A model generated the notes under the pieces. That model made no database searches. It worked only from the letters and a program-made list of their open reading frames with translations, and had not been told where the DNA came from. A program made the translations under genes and the position numbers. Source: Diphasiastrum complanatum (lineage: Eukaryota; Streptophyta; Lycopodiopsida; Lycopodiales; Lycopodiaceae). Taken from it: DNA of 64,000 bases. This document shows, one piece after another, positions 1-11,440 of this stretch (position 1 is its first letter; each line of letters opens with the position of its first letter). The DNA lies in contig CM055113.1 of assembly GCA_029204225.1 (NCBI GenBank), positions 1,930,081 to 1,994,080 on the forward strand. The letters are read 5' to 3'.

Positions 1-495
1 AAATGGGGATGTTAACTCATTAGAGTAACTGCAATGCTCTAGATGGAGGTATAATTGTTTGAGACTTGATGGATGTCCTAAAAATTTTAGATGACTGAAT
101 TGTGGTATTTAGAATATTTGTATATTCTAAGAATATTTTTACCAAGAAGGCTTATTTTTTGCAAGAAATTGAAATGGAATTTCTTCAGCTTTTGCATGTG
201 ATTTCTTAAATAAAGTAAGATCACCCCGTGTTTCATGTAATTGGGATTTCATGAAGCTGATGAAATTTTATTTTGGAGTAGATCAACCCATTTGGAAGAT
301 TTATAACTTAGTGTATCTTTTGGAATTTGAGTTAGTATTCATGATTAGAGGCAAGCAATTGAAGAATTGTTTCATCTCTTAGTACTTATTCAGATGGAAA
401 GATCGGACTAAGAATAATGATTTAGGGGTAAGACTTGAAAGCTTAAGAGATAGTTTCATGTTTTCTCTTTTTCGTTCTAAGGACAAGACATGTTT
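1..495. other. AT-rich non-coding sequence
   Basis: No convincing reading frame, RNA gene or repeat is visible. It lies immediately upstream of a purine tract and possible LTR start at 496-520, so it may be the 3' untranslated part of a decayed gypsy element, but I see no pol motif. Confidence 0.4.
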
Positions 496-520
496 AAGGG
501 AGGAAGAATGTTATGGCCAT
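496..520 (+). other. Possible gypsy polypurine tract and LTR start
   Basis: The purine run AAGGGAGGAAGA (496-507) is followed within two bases by TGTTATGGCC at 509. This is the usual layout of a plus-strand primer next to the TG of a plant Ty3/gypsy 3' LTR. No matching 5' LTR is in the window and the LTR end is not identified, so this rests on the motif alone. Confidence 0.35.
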
Positions 521-836
521 ATTTAGCAAAGGTAGAGCAGCCCTCCAGTGTTCGAGATTATTAGTCACGCCTAGATTTTATTCCACTTCGAGGCTTGTTG
601 GTGACTGATGACCTTCAGAGGACCCAGACACTCTAATTGAGACATATGGAGTAGTGTATATGTGTGAATGATATAGACAGGAGGTATGCATGAAGAGCTG
701 TGATCTATTTATAGTTGACTTGCATGGAGATTGCATGTGGTCATGCACATGATCTTACTTTCTATATATTCAGGTAGTGATTATCCCGTCAACGACTTTG
801 GTCTAGGTTACCAGCTGAGCTCTTCTCCTCTTGCTA

Positions 837-953
837 TCACATGGCATGGCTTGGGGGCTAGATCCAGGAGGGTCCTCCAAGAGGGGTCCAAGAGGGGTCA
901 CATGGCATGGCTTGGGGGCTAGATCCAGGAGGGTACTCCAAGAGGGGTCTAGG
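837..953. repeat. Tandem duplication, 61-bp period
   Basis: A unit starting TCACATGGCATGGCTTGG at 837 is repeated from 898 with one visible substitution in the shared part (GGTCCTCC versus GGTACTCC). G-rich short reading frames cross it on both strands and look like by-products. Confidence 0.85.
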
Positions 954-1270
954 TTTAGTTGGGTGGCTTTGCTCCACAGTCTCTCTTGTGTTTTCATATC
1001 CTCATCTTAGGGATTTTCCCTAGTGGTCTTTACAAATAGCCATGCTTTTCCATGTGGCAAAACTATTAGCATAAAAGACCACAATCTCGAAATTTGCATA
1101 ATTTGAAAACTAGATAGGACAAAGCTGCCATTGGTAGATTGTACCATGGCTTGTGATGTGTCTTCCTCTCAAGCATGAGTTTGGTCTCCAGCCAATTTTT
1201 ATCTTCAAGAGCAATATTGGCCAAAAGAGTTTCCTTGTACAACTAAACAAATTTTTGCATCATGCCATTT

Positions 1271-1352
1271 CATGTGAAAGAGTCTACTCCACATGCACTC
1301 TTGTCAATCTACATGTGAAAGAGTCTACTCCACATGCACTCTTGTCAATCTA
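1271..1352. repeat. Tandem duplication, 41-bp period
   Basis: CATGTGAAAGAGTCTACTCC begins at 1271 and again at 1312, and the two 41-bp units look identical. The rest of 1000-1443 has no supported gene. Confidence 0.9.
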
Positions 1353-1727
1353 CAACATATTCAAATGTCAAATATTTGGGTGTCAAAATAGCCTAAAAGA
1401 CCTAAAAGATGACTATATTTTTCTCGCCTGTTGATTGCATTCAAAGCTAATAATAGTTCTCTCTCCTAGGATTTTGTGACCTCCAAAAAAGTACATTCCA
1501 CTCGAACATGCATTGAGTGTACATGAGAAATCTGTGGAATGGAAGCACACAAAATTGTTACAAGACATGAAATTTTTGAAAACGTGATTGGATTTGATAC
1601 ACTTGCTTGGACACCCATTTTAAGTACCTTCTTTTATGCGAGATATCCATGATTTGCAATGATGGTTTTCATCCCAGACTATGAACTTCTTGTTGGATAG
1701 ATGTTTCCACTTAGGAAGAATTAGCAA

Positions 1728-1928
1728 CTATTTTTCGAACTCATGATTCACTTTACACCAAATAGGACCCCAAGCAACATCATCAACGTGGGTAACCTCG
1801 TGCTCTAACTCCCAATATCTGGGTACTGAGACCATGAACTTGCCTTGCTCAAGCAAATATCCCAAGGTTCTTAGCCTGTAGCCCATGTCGAAAACATATT
1901 CATTTACCATGCGTATGGCTTCATTCAC
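1728..1928 (-). other. Coding-like minus-strand ORF, unknown
   Basis: A 66-codon open frame with a non-repetitive, protein-like composition (several W, Y, H, E and V residues; segment YWELEHEVTHVDDVAWGP). It ends just where the gypsy protease region begins on the plus strand, and it is preserved at 48145-48345. I do not recognise it. It may be a chance frame or a fragment of a captured gene. No splice-site or start-site argument supports it. Confidence 0.25.
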
Positions 1929-1933
1929 AAGAA

Positions 1934-2246
1934 GGCGACATAGAAGTGGATGCAGGAGCTACCGTGAATATCATCAGTCTAGAACTAACCAATAGGTTAG
2001 GATTCACCATAGCACCCTTAAATACTACAATATCGAAACTGACAAACAATTCAGTTACTAAGCCAGAAGGAATATTACATGACATACCCTTGACAGTAGG
2101 AGGAAGGACCATCAAAGTTGATTTACATGTGATACATATGTATGAGAATATAAGAGGATATTTCCTTTTATTAAGAAGACTCTAGTTACGCTTGAGTGAT
2201 TGTACTATTGATATACCAGCAAGAGTATTAATTTTTGGGAGGGGAA
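1934..2246 (+). pseudogene. Gypsy aspartic protease fragment
   Basis: Retropepsin motif VDAGATVNIIS (Asp of the active site near 1952), then an N-R-L-G-F segment and a conserved YFLLL block near the end of the domain. In most gypsy proteases a Trp follows this block in G-R-P-W-L; here the equivalent codon is TAG, so the domain carries a stop. Downstream the frame continues up to the copia insertion and resumes at 8480. Gag is absent upstream. The second copy is 48351-48663. Confidence 0.8.
2242..2246. repeat. Target-site duplication GGGAA (left)
   Basis: GGGAA directly precedes the TG of the copia 5' LTR and recurs at 8480-8484 directly after the CA of the 3' LTR. Five bases is the normal copia target-site duplication. 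Confidence 0.95.
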
Positions 2247-2982
2247 TGTGAAGAATTGAAAAAGATTATCTATGTTAGATATAGGGGTCTTATGTTTTTT
2301 ACATCAAGCATCTAGGTGTAGGATGTTGGTAGGAATAAATTTGGCATAGATGGCAAATTATGCATTTCCACTTGTAATGCCACTATTGAGCCAAAATAGA
2401 GTAAGAGGCTAAACACTTGCCAATTAGAGTGTAGACAAGTGTAAAGTTTTGTTTGATGAATTCCAAGAGGTCCAATAGGATTTAGAGGTGGAACCTTGTG
2501 AGGTCCAATAGGAAATTGAGGTGTGCTTGAATATAGTCCAATAGAATTAAGAGGTGCATGGATCAATGATCCAATAGGATCAAGAGGTGACAAAATATGG
2601 TCCAATCATAGTTAAGCATAGTGGTAGCTCGTGGACCTACTAGTATCATTGTACTCCTCATTTTGAAGCTAATTGATTTGGTGATTTCATGGATTTTGTG
2701 AGTTATTGGATTTCTAGCTTTCTCTCTCTACCCGAGAGCTCATGATGTATTTTCTCTCTCTACCTGAGGAGAGCAGCTTGTTTTTACTTAGATTATTTTT
2801 TGAATACTTCCCACACGTGTGAGTGAGAGTTGGAAGTGATTGAATGCATGTAGTAGTGTGTTTTTGCCATAGGATTCAAGATTGATCTTGAATCTCAATC
2901 TAGTCTTGATCTTGGTGCATCTACACACCTTAGGAGATCACAAGTACATGTAGTGGATAGTCCACACGTGTGAAATTCAACA
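2247..2982 (+). repeat. Copia A 5' LTR
   Basis: 736 bp, TGTGAAGAATTG at the start and GAAATTCAACA at the end (TG...CA). It differs from the 3' LTR at sites such as 2329 (G versus A at 7826) and 2958 (T versus C at 8455). These sites are useful for telling 5'-type from 3'-type LTR sequence. Confidence 0.95.
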
Positions 2983-2994
2983 TGGTATCAGAGC
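2983..2994 (+). other. Copia A primer binding site (initiator Met tRNA)
   Basis: TGGTATCAGAGC directly abuts the 5' LTR. This is the standard plant copia PBS complementary to the 3' end of initiator methionine tRNA. Confidence 0.95.
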
Positions 2995-3739
2995 TTACCT
3001 AAGGTTACCATGCATTTTGATCCATCTAAGTGAAATTTTTTTCATCAATCTTGAGCTAGAAGTTGTCAAGGCCCATTTTCCTAGCTATCTTGTTCAATCT
3101 TGGATCAAAAGAGATCAAAAGGACATTGATTGGGTCTGACCTGGTACTGTACGGAATCAGGTGCTCAGACACGTGTGAGGAACATCCAATTTCAGTTTGG
3201 AAGTTCTCTCTCATGTTTGATCCATTTATCTTGCTTGATAGCTTGTTTTGAAGCTATTTTTGTCTAGTTTCTGCTGCAATCAGTTTCATTCCATTTGGTT
3301 GAGCCAATCAAAAGTTATAAGCTTTTGAAGAGGGTTAGGTAGGGCACCTAGACCTGGGTGGACACATTTGGTTTGGTCAAGAGATTGCTTGGTTGATCCA
3401 AAATCACAGTTGTATGCTTGCCAATCTCATCTGTATGTGGTCTAGGCACTGTTTTGAGATCTTAGCCATTTTGTTTCATGCATTATCATTGTATTTGAGT
3501 CAAATTTGGTTTCTTAGTGTATTTCACACGTGCTAAGAGTGTTAGATCCTAACTTTGCCTATACTCCATCATTTGATGTGAAGTAGATCTTGTTTTAGAG
3601 AGATTTGAGTAGCTAGTGAGAATCAATTCACAAATTGTTGCAAGATCTTTCATAGGAGGAGATAGTACTCAATTATTGGATCCTATTGAAAGTGTGTAAC
3701 AACATTTATTGTTCATCATTTGAGTTTTCTTCACTTCAA
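2995..3739 (+). other. Copia A untranslated leader
   Basis: About 745 bp between the PBS and the first in-frame ATG of gag. No conserved coding is seen. A 62-codon open frame at 3063-3251 is lost in copy B by one base change, so it is unlikely to be a protein. A diverged relative of this leader lies on the minus strand at about 28640-28983. Confidence 0.8.
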
Positions 3740-5746
3740 ATGTCTTCAATGGGTTCATCCTTGTTGGAACCAAGTGAAAGATTGACCACTTCAAATTATT
3801 CAATTTGGAAAATGAGGACGGAGTCCATCTTGATCCTTCAAGACGTGATGGACATAGTTCTTGGCCTTGAAGAAGAACCACAAGTTCTTCAAGAGGTTCA
3901 AAAATACAAAAAGAGAGCTAGGATGGCTCTCCACTACATTAAGATGAATGTCTCTAATGAGATATTGAGGGAGATAGGTACTTGTACAACATCCAAAGAA
4001 GCTTGGGATTGTCTCAAGACTATCTATGAGGCTAAGAATACCTCTAGGCTTCTCACTCTTAGGAATCAAATCTTTCAAAGTAGCCAAAAGAGTGATGAGA
4101 GTGCATCTAGTTATGTTTTGAGAGTAAAAGATATTCATAGAGAGCTTGCTTGCATTGGTGATTCCATCAATCAAAATGAGCTAGCTCAAGTCATTCTCAA
4201 TGGCTTGAGAAGTGAATTTGATAACCTTGTCCAATCCTATGCCATTAAGGAGGAGCTACCAAGTTTGGAGGCTCTCCAAAGTGTGCTAATTTCAGAAGAA
4301 TCAAGACAAGAGTACAAGCTCTTGAGGATGGACAAGCTTTCTCTCACTAATAATGATGGCAAAGCTCTCTTTGCCAAGGATAAGCACAAAGGGAGGAGCA
4401 AGAACCAACATCAACAATCCTCAAGTAAGGACAAAGTCAAATCCAAAGACAAAGATGAGGAGAAAGATGATTCCTCTAATGCTTCATCATCCAAGCTCAA
4501 GAAGAAGAAGATCAAGTGCTTTTATTGTGGCAAGAAAGGTCATTATGCCACCAATTGCTTCAAAAAGAAGAATCAACTCAAGCAAGCCAATATTACCAAT
4601 GAGAAGGAAGACACTATTGCAAGTGATGGAGAGGGATCTCTTATGGTCTCTAGTTTCTCATCTACTCCTTTCAAGAAGGACGGCCTATGGTATATTGATA
4701 GTGGAGCCTCTTCACATATGTGTAGCTCCAAGGACTCTTTCTCTTCTATTGCACCTTATGATGGAGTCAAGAAATCAATATACACTGCAAATGATTTTGA
4801 ATGTCCTATTGAAGGCATAGGGAACATTCCCTTGAAGCTTGCGTCCTCTAAAGTTCTTTCTCTCTCTAGAGTTCTTTATGTACCTAAGCTTACCAAGAAT
4901 CTTATTAGTGTTGGCCAATTGCTTGATAATGGCCTTGATGTAAAATTCAATGTTGATACTTGCACTATCAATAAGAATGATGAGATACTTGCATTAGGAT
5001 CTAGATTTGGTGGCATCTATAAACTAGATCCAAATAAGTATGTGAATGCTTGTAATGTTGCTCTTGTGAACAAGCTCTCTATGGAGGAATTATGGCATAG
5101 GAGGTTGATACATCCCAACTACAAATCCATGCTCTCTATGATCAAAGAATCCAAAGCTATTGGCTTGCCAAAGTCATTCTCCAAGAAGATCAAGCCTTGT
5201 GAGGCTTGTGCTATTGCTAAATGTCACAAAAAGCCATTTACAAGATCTTCTATCAAAAGCAAGCATCCTTTGGAGTTAATCCACTCGGATGTGCATTTCT
5301 CATCAACTACAAGCAAGGGAGGAGCCACTTGTTTTGTTACTTTCATTGATGATTACACAAGATTCACTTGGATATATCTTCTTGCTTCAAAATCTATGGT
5401 GTTTGATCATTTCCTTATTTTCAAAGCTTATGTAGAGAAGCAATTCTCATTCAAGATTAAAGCTCTTAGAAGTGATGGAGGTGGTGAATATATCTCCAAT
5501 AAATTTCAAGATTTTTGTGAGCTTGAAGGCATTAAAAGAGAGTTTTCTTGTGCCTACTCTCCATCTCAAAATGGAGTGGCGGAGAGAAAGAATAGATCTC
5601 TATGTGAATGTGCAAAATCTATGAGAATTGAGGCATCTTTGCCCAAAGATTTTTGGGGAGAAGCCATTAATTGTGCAAATTATCTTTGCAATAGGCTCCC
5701 ACATATAGCTCTTGGAGGAAAGTCACCATATGAAATCTTATTTTGA
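3740..5746 (+). CDS. Copia A gag-protease-integrase polyprotein
   Basis: Encodes capsid (gag), aspartic protease and integrase. The start is taken as the first ATG (3740, protein MSSMGSSLLEPSERL); the frame is open slightly upstream but without ATG. Residue numbers are from that Met. A gag domain (UBN2-type, with N-Y-S-I-W-K and E-A-W-D-C-L) comes first; CCHC zinc knuckle CFYCGKKGHYATNC at about residue 260; protease WYIDSGASSHMC with Asp near residue 320; integrase zinc region H-x-H...CEAC-x-x-x-KC; catalytic core with Asp in HSDVHF, Asp in LRSDGGGEY and Glu in GVAERKN. It ends in TGA right after PYEILF, where copia proteins normally run on into the rest of integrase and RT. The continuation (KKPKVDHLRVFGC) is in another frame from 5746, so this is a frameshifted rather than natural end. 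Copies B and C encode the same protein. Confidence 0.9.
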   Translation: MSSMGSSLLEPSERLTTSNYSIWKMRTESILILQDVMDIVLGLEEEPQVLQEVQKYKKRARMALHYIKMNVSNEILREIGTCTTSKEAWDCLKTIYEAKNTSRLLTLRNQIFQSSQKSDESASSYVLRVKDIHRELACIGDSINQNELAQVILNGLRSEFDNLVQSYAIKEELPSLEALQSVLISEESRQEYKLLRMDKLSLTNNDGKALFAKDKHKGRSKNQHQQSSSKDKVKSKDKDEEKDDSSNASSSKLKKKKIKCFYCGKKGHYATNCFKKKNQLKQANITNEKEDTIASDGEGSLMVSSFSSTPFKKDGLWYIDSGASSHMCSSKDSFSSIAPYDGVKKSIYTANDFECPIEGIGNIPLKLASSKVLSLSRVLYVPKLTKNLISVGQLLDNGLDVKFNVDTCTINKNDEILALGSRFGGIYKLDPNKYVNACNVALVNKLSMEELWHRRLIHPNYKSMLSMIKESKAIGLPKSFSKKIKPCEACAIAKCHKKPFTRSSIKSKHPLELIHSDVHFSSTTSKGGATCFVTFIDDYTRFTWIYLLASKSMVFDHFLIFKAYVEKQFSFKIKALRSDGGGEYISNKFQDFCELEGIKREFSCAYSPSQNGVAERKNRSLCECAKSMRIEASLPKDFWGEAINCANYLCNRLPHIALGGKSPYEILF

Positions 5747-7725
5747 AGAAGCCTAAGGTTGATCATCTTAGAGTTTTTGGATGCTTATGCTTTGTCCATA
5801 TTCCCTTGGAAACAAGGAAGAAGGAAGATCCTAGTGCATGCAAAGGGATCATGGTTGGATACTCATCCACCAAGAAGGCCTGTAGAGTCTTTATACTCTC
5901 TACTTCTCAAGTTATTGAAAGTAGAGATGTTGTCTTTCATGAAGATCAACACTCATCATTTGAAGAGGCCGAGATCAAGAAATCTATGGATGCATCATCA
6001 ATTATTGATTTTGAAGACAATCATGATGTGATGGGGTCGAGATTTGAAGAAGACTCTCCTCGGATTTTTTCACCAAGAAGATCCATGAGAGATAGATCCG
6101 AGCCTAAGAGGCTCTCATATGTTGACAAAGGCAAACAAGTGGATCTTGATTCCACTAATTATGTTTTTTATGTCTCTCATGAAGAGCCAAAGAATGTACA
6201 AGAGGCACTCAATACCAAGGAGTGGTATGATGCCATGAAGCAAGAGTATGATGCATTGATCACCAACAATACTTGGGAGCTTGTGGATCCTCCATCCAAC
6301 AAGCATGTGATTGGTTGCAAGTGGGTATTTCGGATCAAGTTCAATCATGATGGCACCATCAACAAGAATAAAGCAAGATTATGTGCCAAAGGATTTGCTC
6401 AAATCCATGGTCTTGATTATGAGGAGACCTTTGCACCCGTTGTAAAGATGGTGACAATAGGAATTCTTATTTCTCTTGCTTGTTTTTTCAAGTGGAAGGT
6501 GTTCCAATTAGATGTATCCAATTCTTTTCTAAATGGTTATCTTGAGGAGGAGATCTATATGGAATAACCTCAAGGATTCATCAAGGATGAGTCCAAAGTG
6601 TGCTTGCTCTTCAAAAGTCTGTATGGACTCAAGCAAGCACCAAGATCATGGTATTCAAGACTTAACTCTTTTCTTATCTCACTAGGATTTACTCTTAGTG
6701 ACTATGATCCTTCCATGTATCTAAAGTTTGTTGATAGCAATATTGTCATTCTTCTAATTTATGTTGATGACATTATTCTTTGTGGAAGTTGTATCAAGCT
6801 AGTTGATGAAACCAAGCTAGCACTTGGATGTGAGTTTAAAATGCAAGATCTAGGAGAGATACATTACATCCTAGGCCTAGAAATTGATTTTTATGAAAAT
6901 CATGTCTTTATATGCCAATCTAGATATGCTCACTCTATGTTGAAAAAATTCCATATGGAAAATTCTAAGAGCATAGATACTCCAATGGAGCAAATTGTAA
7001 AAGATCCTAATAAAGGTGATGAAAGATCCTTTGAGGACATCACACTTTTTAGGAGTCTTGTAGGCTCCTTGATTTGGCTTACCATTACTAGGCCCGATCT
7101 TAGTTTTTGTGTGCACAAATTGAGTCAATTTATGCAAGATCCTAAAATCCATCATTGGAAGATGGCCAAGAGGATTCTAAGATATGTATCTTCATCTTGT
7201 GATTATGGTCTACTCTATAAAAGTGAATATCTATCCATTATTGGCTACTCGGATTCGGACTTTGCAAGTGAAAAGATGGATCGAAAGTCTATTAGTGCAT
7301 ACACTATCTTTCTTGGAGGCAATCTAATATCTTGGCTTTCCAAAAAGCAAGATACTATATCTCTCTCTTCATGTGAGGCCGAGTACAAAGCACTCACTAC
7401 AACTACCAAAGAAGTGCTTTGGATCAAGAGGTTATTAATGGAACTAAAGTGCATCAAGGAGGATGATCTACCAATGATCAAGTGTGATAACATCTCGGCC
7501 CAAGCTCTTGCCAATAATCCCATATTTCATGCAAGAAGCAAGCACATAGAAGTGGCACACCATTTTGTGAAAGAAAAGCTTATTGGAGGAGAAATCTATT
7601 TGGAGCATGTCAACTCGTCCTCTTGTATTGCCGATCTACTCACCAAGCCTTTGAGCAAAAGTGCTTTCATCAAGCATAGATCTAATCTTGGAGTTATATC
7701 AAGATCAATGCTCAAATCTTCATAG
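5746..7725 (+). pseudogene. Copia A reverse transcriptase-RNase H, one stop
   Basis: Continues the polyprotein in a new frame from KKPKVDHLRVFGC (end of integrase), through a variable linker, RT (CKWVFRIKFN, Q-L-D-V-S-N-S-F-L-N-G, YVDDIIL active site near 6760) and RNase H (SDSDFAS, S-S-C-E-A-E-Y, ARSKHIEVAHHFV). An in-frame TAA at 6565-6567 replaces the Gln expected in the Y-M-E-Q-P-Q-G-F motif, splitting RT into 5746-6567 and 6568-7725; both parts are in one frame. Stop at 7723-7725. Copy A differs from B and C by at least two amino acids here (Glu/Lys near 6958; Ile/Val near 7240). Confidence 0.9.
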
Positions 7726-7735
7726 ATAATTTTTT

Positions 7736-7743
7736 AGGAGGAG
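7736..7743 (+). other. Copia A polypurine tract
   Basis: AGGAGGAG directly precedes the TG of the 3' LTR, the usual plus-strand primer position. Confidence 0.85.
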
Positions 7744-8479
7744 TGTGAAGAATTGAAAAAGATTATCTATGTTAGATATAGGGGTCTTATGTTTTTTACA
7801 TCAAGCATCTAGGTGTAGGATGTTGATAGGAATAAATTTGGCATAGATGGCAAATTATGCATTTCCACTTGTAATGCCACTATTGAGCCAAAATAGAGTA
7901 AGAGGCTAAACACTTGCCAATAAGAGTGTAGACAAGTGTAAAGCTTTGTTTGATGAATTCCAAGAGGTCCAATAGGATTTAGAGGTGGAACCTTGTGAGG
8001 TCCAATAGGAAATTGAGGTGTGCTTGAATATAGTCCAATAGAATTAAGAGGTGCATGGATCAATGATCCAATAGGATCAAGAGGTGACAAAATATGGTCC
8101 AATCATAGTTAAGCATAGTGGTAGCTCGTGGACCTACTAGTATCATTGTACTCCTCATTTTGAAGCTAATTGATTTGGTGATTTCATGGATTTTGTGAGT
8201 TATTGGATTTCTAGCTTTCTCTCTCTACCAGAGAGCTCATGATGCATTTTCTTTCTCTACCTGAGGAGAGCAGCTTGTTTTTACTTAGATTATTTTTTGA
8301 ATACTTCCCACACGTGTGAGTGAGAGTTGGAAGTGATTGAATGCATGTAGTAGTGTGTTTTTGCCATAGGATTCAAGATTGATCTTGAATCTCAATCTAG
8401 TCTTGATCTTGGTGCATCTACACACCTTAGGAGATCACAAGTACATGTAGTGGACAGTCCACACGTGTGAAATTCAACA
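7744..8479 (+). repeat. Copia A 3' LTR
   Basis: 736 bp, TG...CA, same length as the 5' LTR, about seven substitutions from it. Followed by GGGAA (8480-8484), the right target-site duplication, and then gypsy RT sequence. Confidence 0.95.
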
Positions 8480-10043
8480 GGGAAAAGAACGGGTAGTACT
8501 AGATGCATATCCAGGGACTCCTTTATCGGAACATGCTCCAATCCGATCATCTGAATGGGAAGAGATTTCTACAGAAGATTCCTCCTCAGCTACAAGTGAA
8601 GAGGATTCTGAATACGGTGAAGTTCTAGAAGCTGAATGGAATACTCTTGAGGATTCACCTTCAAGAGTAAGACATGCAAATATATGTTTAATCAATTTGG
8701 GTACAGATGAACATCCTAAACACATAAAGGTGGGAGCTGATTTAAATATAATTGAGAAGCATCGATATGAAAATCTTTGTAGAAAATATCAACATGTGTT
8801 TGCATGGGATTATACAGATTTGAAAGGTATACCCCCAGAAAAAGTGGTACATACGATACCTTTAAAAAAAGATACAAAACCAGTAGACAGAAACAACGAA
8901 GATTGCCTTATAATCTTAAAGCGAGAGTTTATAAAGAATTAGAGCGACTACGTCAAGCTGGTTTAATATTTCCTGTACAAAACACGGAATGGTGTTCACC
9001 AATAGTGCCAAGACCTAAGAAAATTTCTACACAAATTAGGGTTTGTGTAGATTATAAAATTTAAAGAAGCACACGATTAAAGAGTATTATCCATTGCCAT
9101 TTATTGATCAACTTCTTGATAAATTAGCCGGAAGAGAAAGATATTCATTTATGGATTTTTTGCGGGCTACGATCAGATTGCAATAAAAGAGGAAGATAAG
9201 TTGAAAACTACCTTTACTACGACATTTGGAATTTTTGCATATCACGTGATGCCATTTGGGTTATCAAATTCCCCTGGTACATATTAGAGATTTATCAATG
9301 AACAATTTGAAGATATACTTGACAAAAATCTTAAAATTTTCATCGATGATCTATGTGGAGCCTCTTTTGTTAAAGATCATATGGCTATCTTGGAGAAATG
9401 TTTAAAGAAGTGTGAGATAACATGTGATGCACTCAATTATGGGAAATGTTTGTTTGGAGTGCCTTACGATGTACTACTAGGTCATGTGATTAGTAGGAAT
9501 GGTATATCTACTAATCTGGATAAGATAAAAATAATATTAAGCCTTAGTATTCCTACTACGCTTAAGCAGTTACAATCATTTCTTGGATCTGTAGGTTATT
9601 ATCGAAGATACATTAGGCAATATTCATTAAAGTCACTCCCTCTAACAATATTATTGAAAAGGGATGGAGTATGGAATTGGACTGAAGCTTTTGATACAGC
9701 TTTTAAAGACTTAAAAGAAGCTATAGCCAGTACCCCTATATTGAAACCTCCAATGTATGATCGGGAGTTTTATATTTTTATGTCAGCTATAGAGAAAAGT
9801 ATGAATTGTTGTTTGGCTCAAATATGGGACAAGATATATCATCCCATAATGTTTGTGGGACACAAGCTAAATATAACAGAGTTGAACTACTCATATGCAG
9901 AAAAAGTGTGTTTATCCATTGCATATGCTGCTACTAAATATCGTCACTATATACTACATGGCAAAGTTATAATCTTTACTAAGAATAATGCAGTTATTTT
10001 GATGATGAATAAATTGGAACCACCCCCTAGGTTAATCAAGTAG
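8480..10043 (+). pseudogene. Gypsy reverse transcriptase-RNase H (copy 1)
   Basis: Begins with a linker (GKERVVLDAYPG, partly in the insertion target), then RT: FAWDYTDLKGIPPEKVVHTI, a frameshift near 8885, QRRLPYN...ELERLRQAGLI...WCSPIVPRPKK, a stop at 9062-9064, a decayed finger/palm, FIDDLCG (equivalent to the YIDD active site, near 9340), and from 9381 a long open frame with GHVISRNGI, QLQSFLGSVGYYRRYI (RT thumb) and a gypsy RNase H region ending in stop 10041-10043. The enzyme is inactive here because of the stops and shifts. A homologous but more broken copy is 60396-61966. Confidence 0.85.
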
Positions 10044-11440
10044 ATTGTTGCACTTCAAGAATTTGATTATGACATGAAGAATAAACCTCCATGGTTGCAA
10101 GGTTTAAATGATTGTATTTGTGAGTGGGGAACTCCGAATGAGGAAGATGGAACTAGTGAGAGTGACCAACTTCTAGGATTACTTCACATCAATAATGATA
10201 TGATACCGAGCTCGTATTCCACTTTGGCAACATTTTTGTCAACATTGGAAGTGCCTGATAGTATGACATATAATGAGAAAAGAAAACTTAAGTTGCAGGC
10301 ACAGAATTTTCAGTTATAGAAGGTGTACTTTATTGGAAGGGAGTGGAAGGATTATACGTAGATGTGTGGTACCTGATGATATAGAATTTATTTTAGAAGA
10401 ATGTCATGATTCCGCTTCTGGAGGACATTTTGCAGGCCAATTGAAGGGTCAAAAGATATTGCGAGCCGGGTATTGGTGGCCAACACTTTTTAAGGATTCC
10501 CATGATTATCTTAAACGTTGTGACATATGTCAGTGTGCTGATGGAAGAGCTAGCCGTATCAGATCATTGATTCCAATTCAAGCATATCTACCCTTTGAGA
10601 AATGGGGGATAGATTTTGTAGGACCAATAAGACCAGCCTCGTCATCCAGGAAGAGTTATATCATCATTGCAGCTGACTATTTTACTAAATGGGCTGAAGT
10701 GAGGGCGGTTGGGAAAGATAATGCTAAAGAAACTGTGTGGTTTCTTTTGGAGCAAGTTATTAAAAGATTTGGTGCTCCTAAAGAATTAGTATCAGATAGA
10801 GGTACTCATTTTTTAAATAAAACTATTGAAGCGTTAACAGAGCAGTTGACAATTAAACATCGTAAAACGACGCCTTATAGTCCTCAAGCAAACAAACAGG
10901 CTGAAAGTACTAATAAGCAATTAGTCAATATCATAAAGAAAATAGCCTCTGAAAATAAACGAGATTGGGATAAAAAGCTATATTCAGCTATATGGGCATA
11001 TAACATTACCATGAAAACTAGTACGAATCATACACCCTACTTTTTAGTGTATGGTCAAGAATGTGTATTACCCATAGAAACATAAATTCCATCACTACGT
11101 TTTGCGTTGGCTCATGATTTGGGAGAACGAGATTCCTTACAGCAACGTCTGAATGTACTACAAGGATTGGATGAAGGTATCTTTGAATCATCAAGAAGTG
11201 TATAAAAGACGAATGAAAGTAATCCATGATCGAAAAATCAAAGATCATGTTTATGAAAAGGGTCAATTGGTATTACATTATGATGTCCGACATGAATTGA
11301 TGCCGTAGAAATTAACCTTTTTATGGAATGGGCCGTATAAAATTAAGAAACTTTATAAGAATAATACAGCACGATTGACTGAATTAAATGGAATACTTTT
11401 AAAAGTCGAGTCAATCTTAATAAAATTAAACCCACCCCTA
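10044..11440 (+). pseudogene. Gypsy RNase H-integrase linker and integrase (copy 1)
   Basis: A connector (DYDMKNKPPWLQGLNDCICEW, 10074-10319) leads by a frameshift to integrase at 10273-11085: zinc-binding H-x-H-C-x-x-C pattern (HDSASGGHF...RCDICQC), catalytic Asp in GIDFVGPI, Asp in LVSDRGTHF and Glu in ANKQAESTNK, so D,D,E are all present. Stop at 11083-11085. The C-terminal part (FLWNGPYKIKKLY-type motif near 11315) continues in other frames to about 11440 and is decayed. Confidence 0.85.

Larger units (their letters stand above)
2247..8479 (+). mobile_element. Complete Ty1/copia retrotransposon, copy A, nested in gypsy
   Basis: 6,233 bp: 5' LTR 2247-2982, PBS 2983-2994, leader, gag-protease-integrase ORF, RT-RNase H, PPT 7736-7743, 3' LTR 7744-8479, flanked by GGGAA on both sides. 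Domain order PR-INT-RT-RH defines Ty1/copia. The two 736-bp LTRs differ at about seven positions by eye (about 1%), so the insertion is fairly recent but not new. The coding part carries one frameshift near 5744 and one in-frame TAA at 6565-6567, so it is probably non-autonomous. The same defects occur in the two copies at 48664-60395. Confidence 0.95.

Noticed and set aside
731-997. Overlapping open frames on both strands near 731-997
   Set aside because: They run through the 61-bp tandem duplication and have no recognisable motif.
3800-4174. Minus-strand 124-codon frame opposite copia gag (and the same in copies B and C)
   Set aside because: It is a shadow of the well-supported gag frame on the plus strand.
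5735-5750. Programmed -1 ribosomal frameshift between copia integrase and RT
   Set aside because: No X-XXY-YYZ slippery heptamer is present in the reading frame (CTTATTTTGAAG), and plant copia elements normally use one continuous frame. A mutation is simpler.
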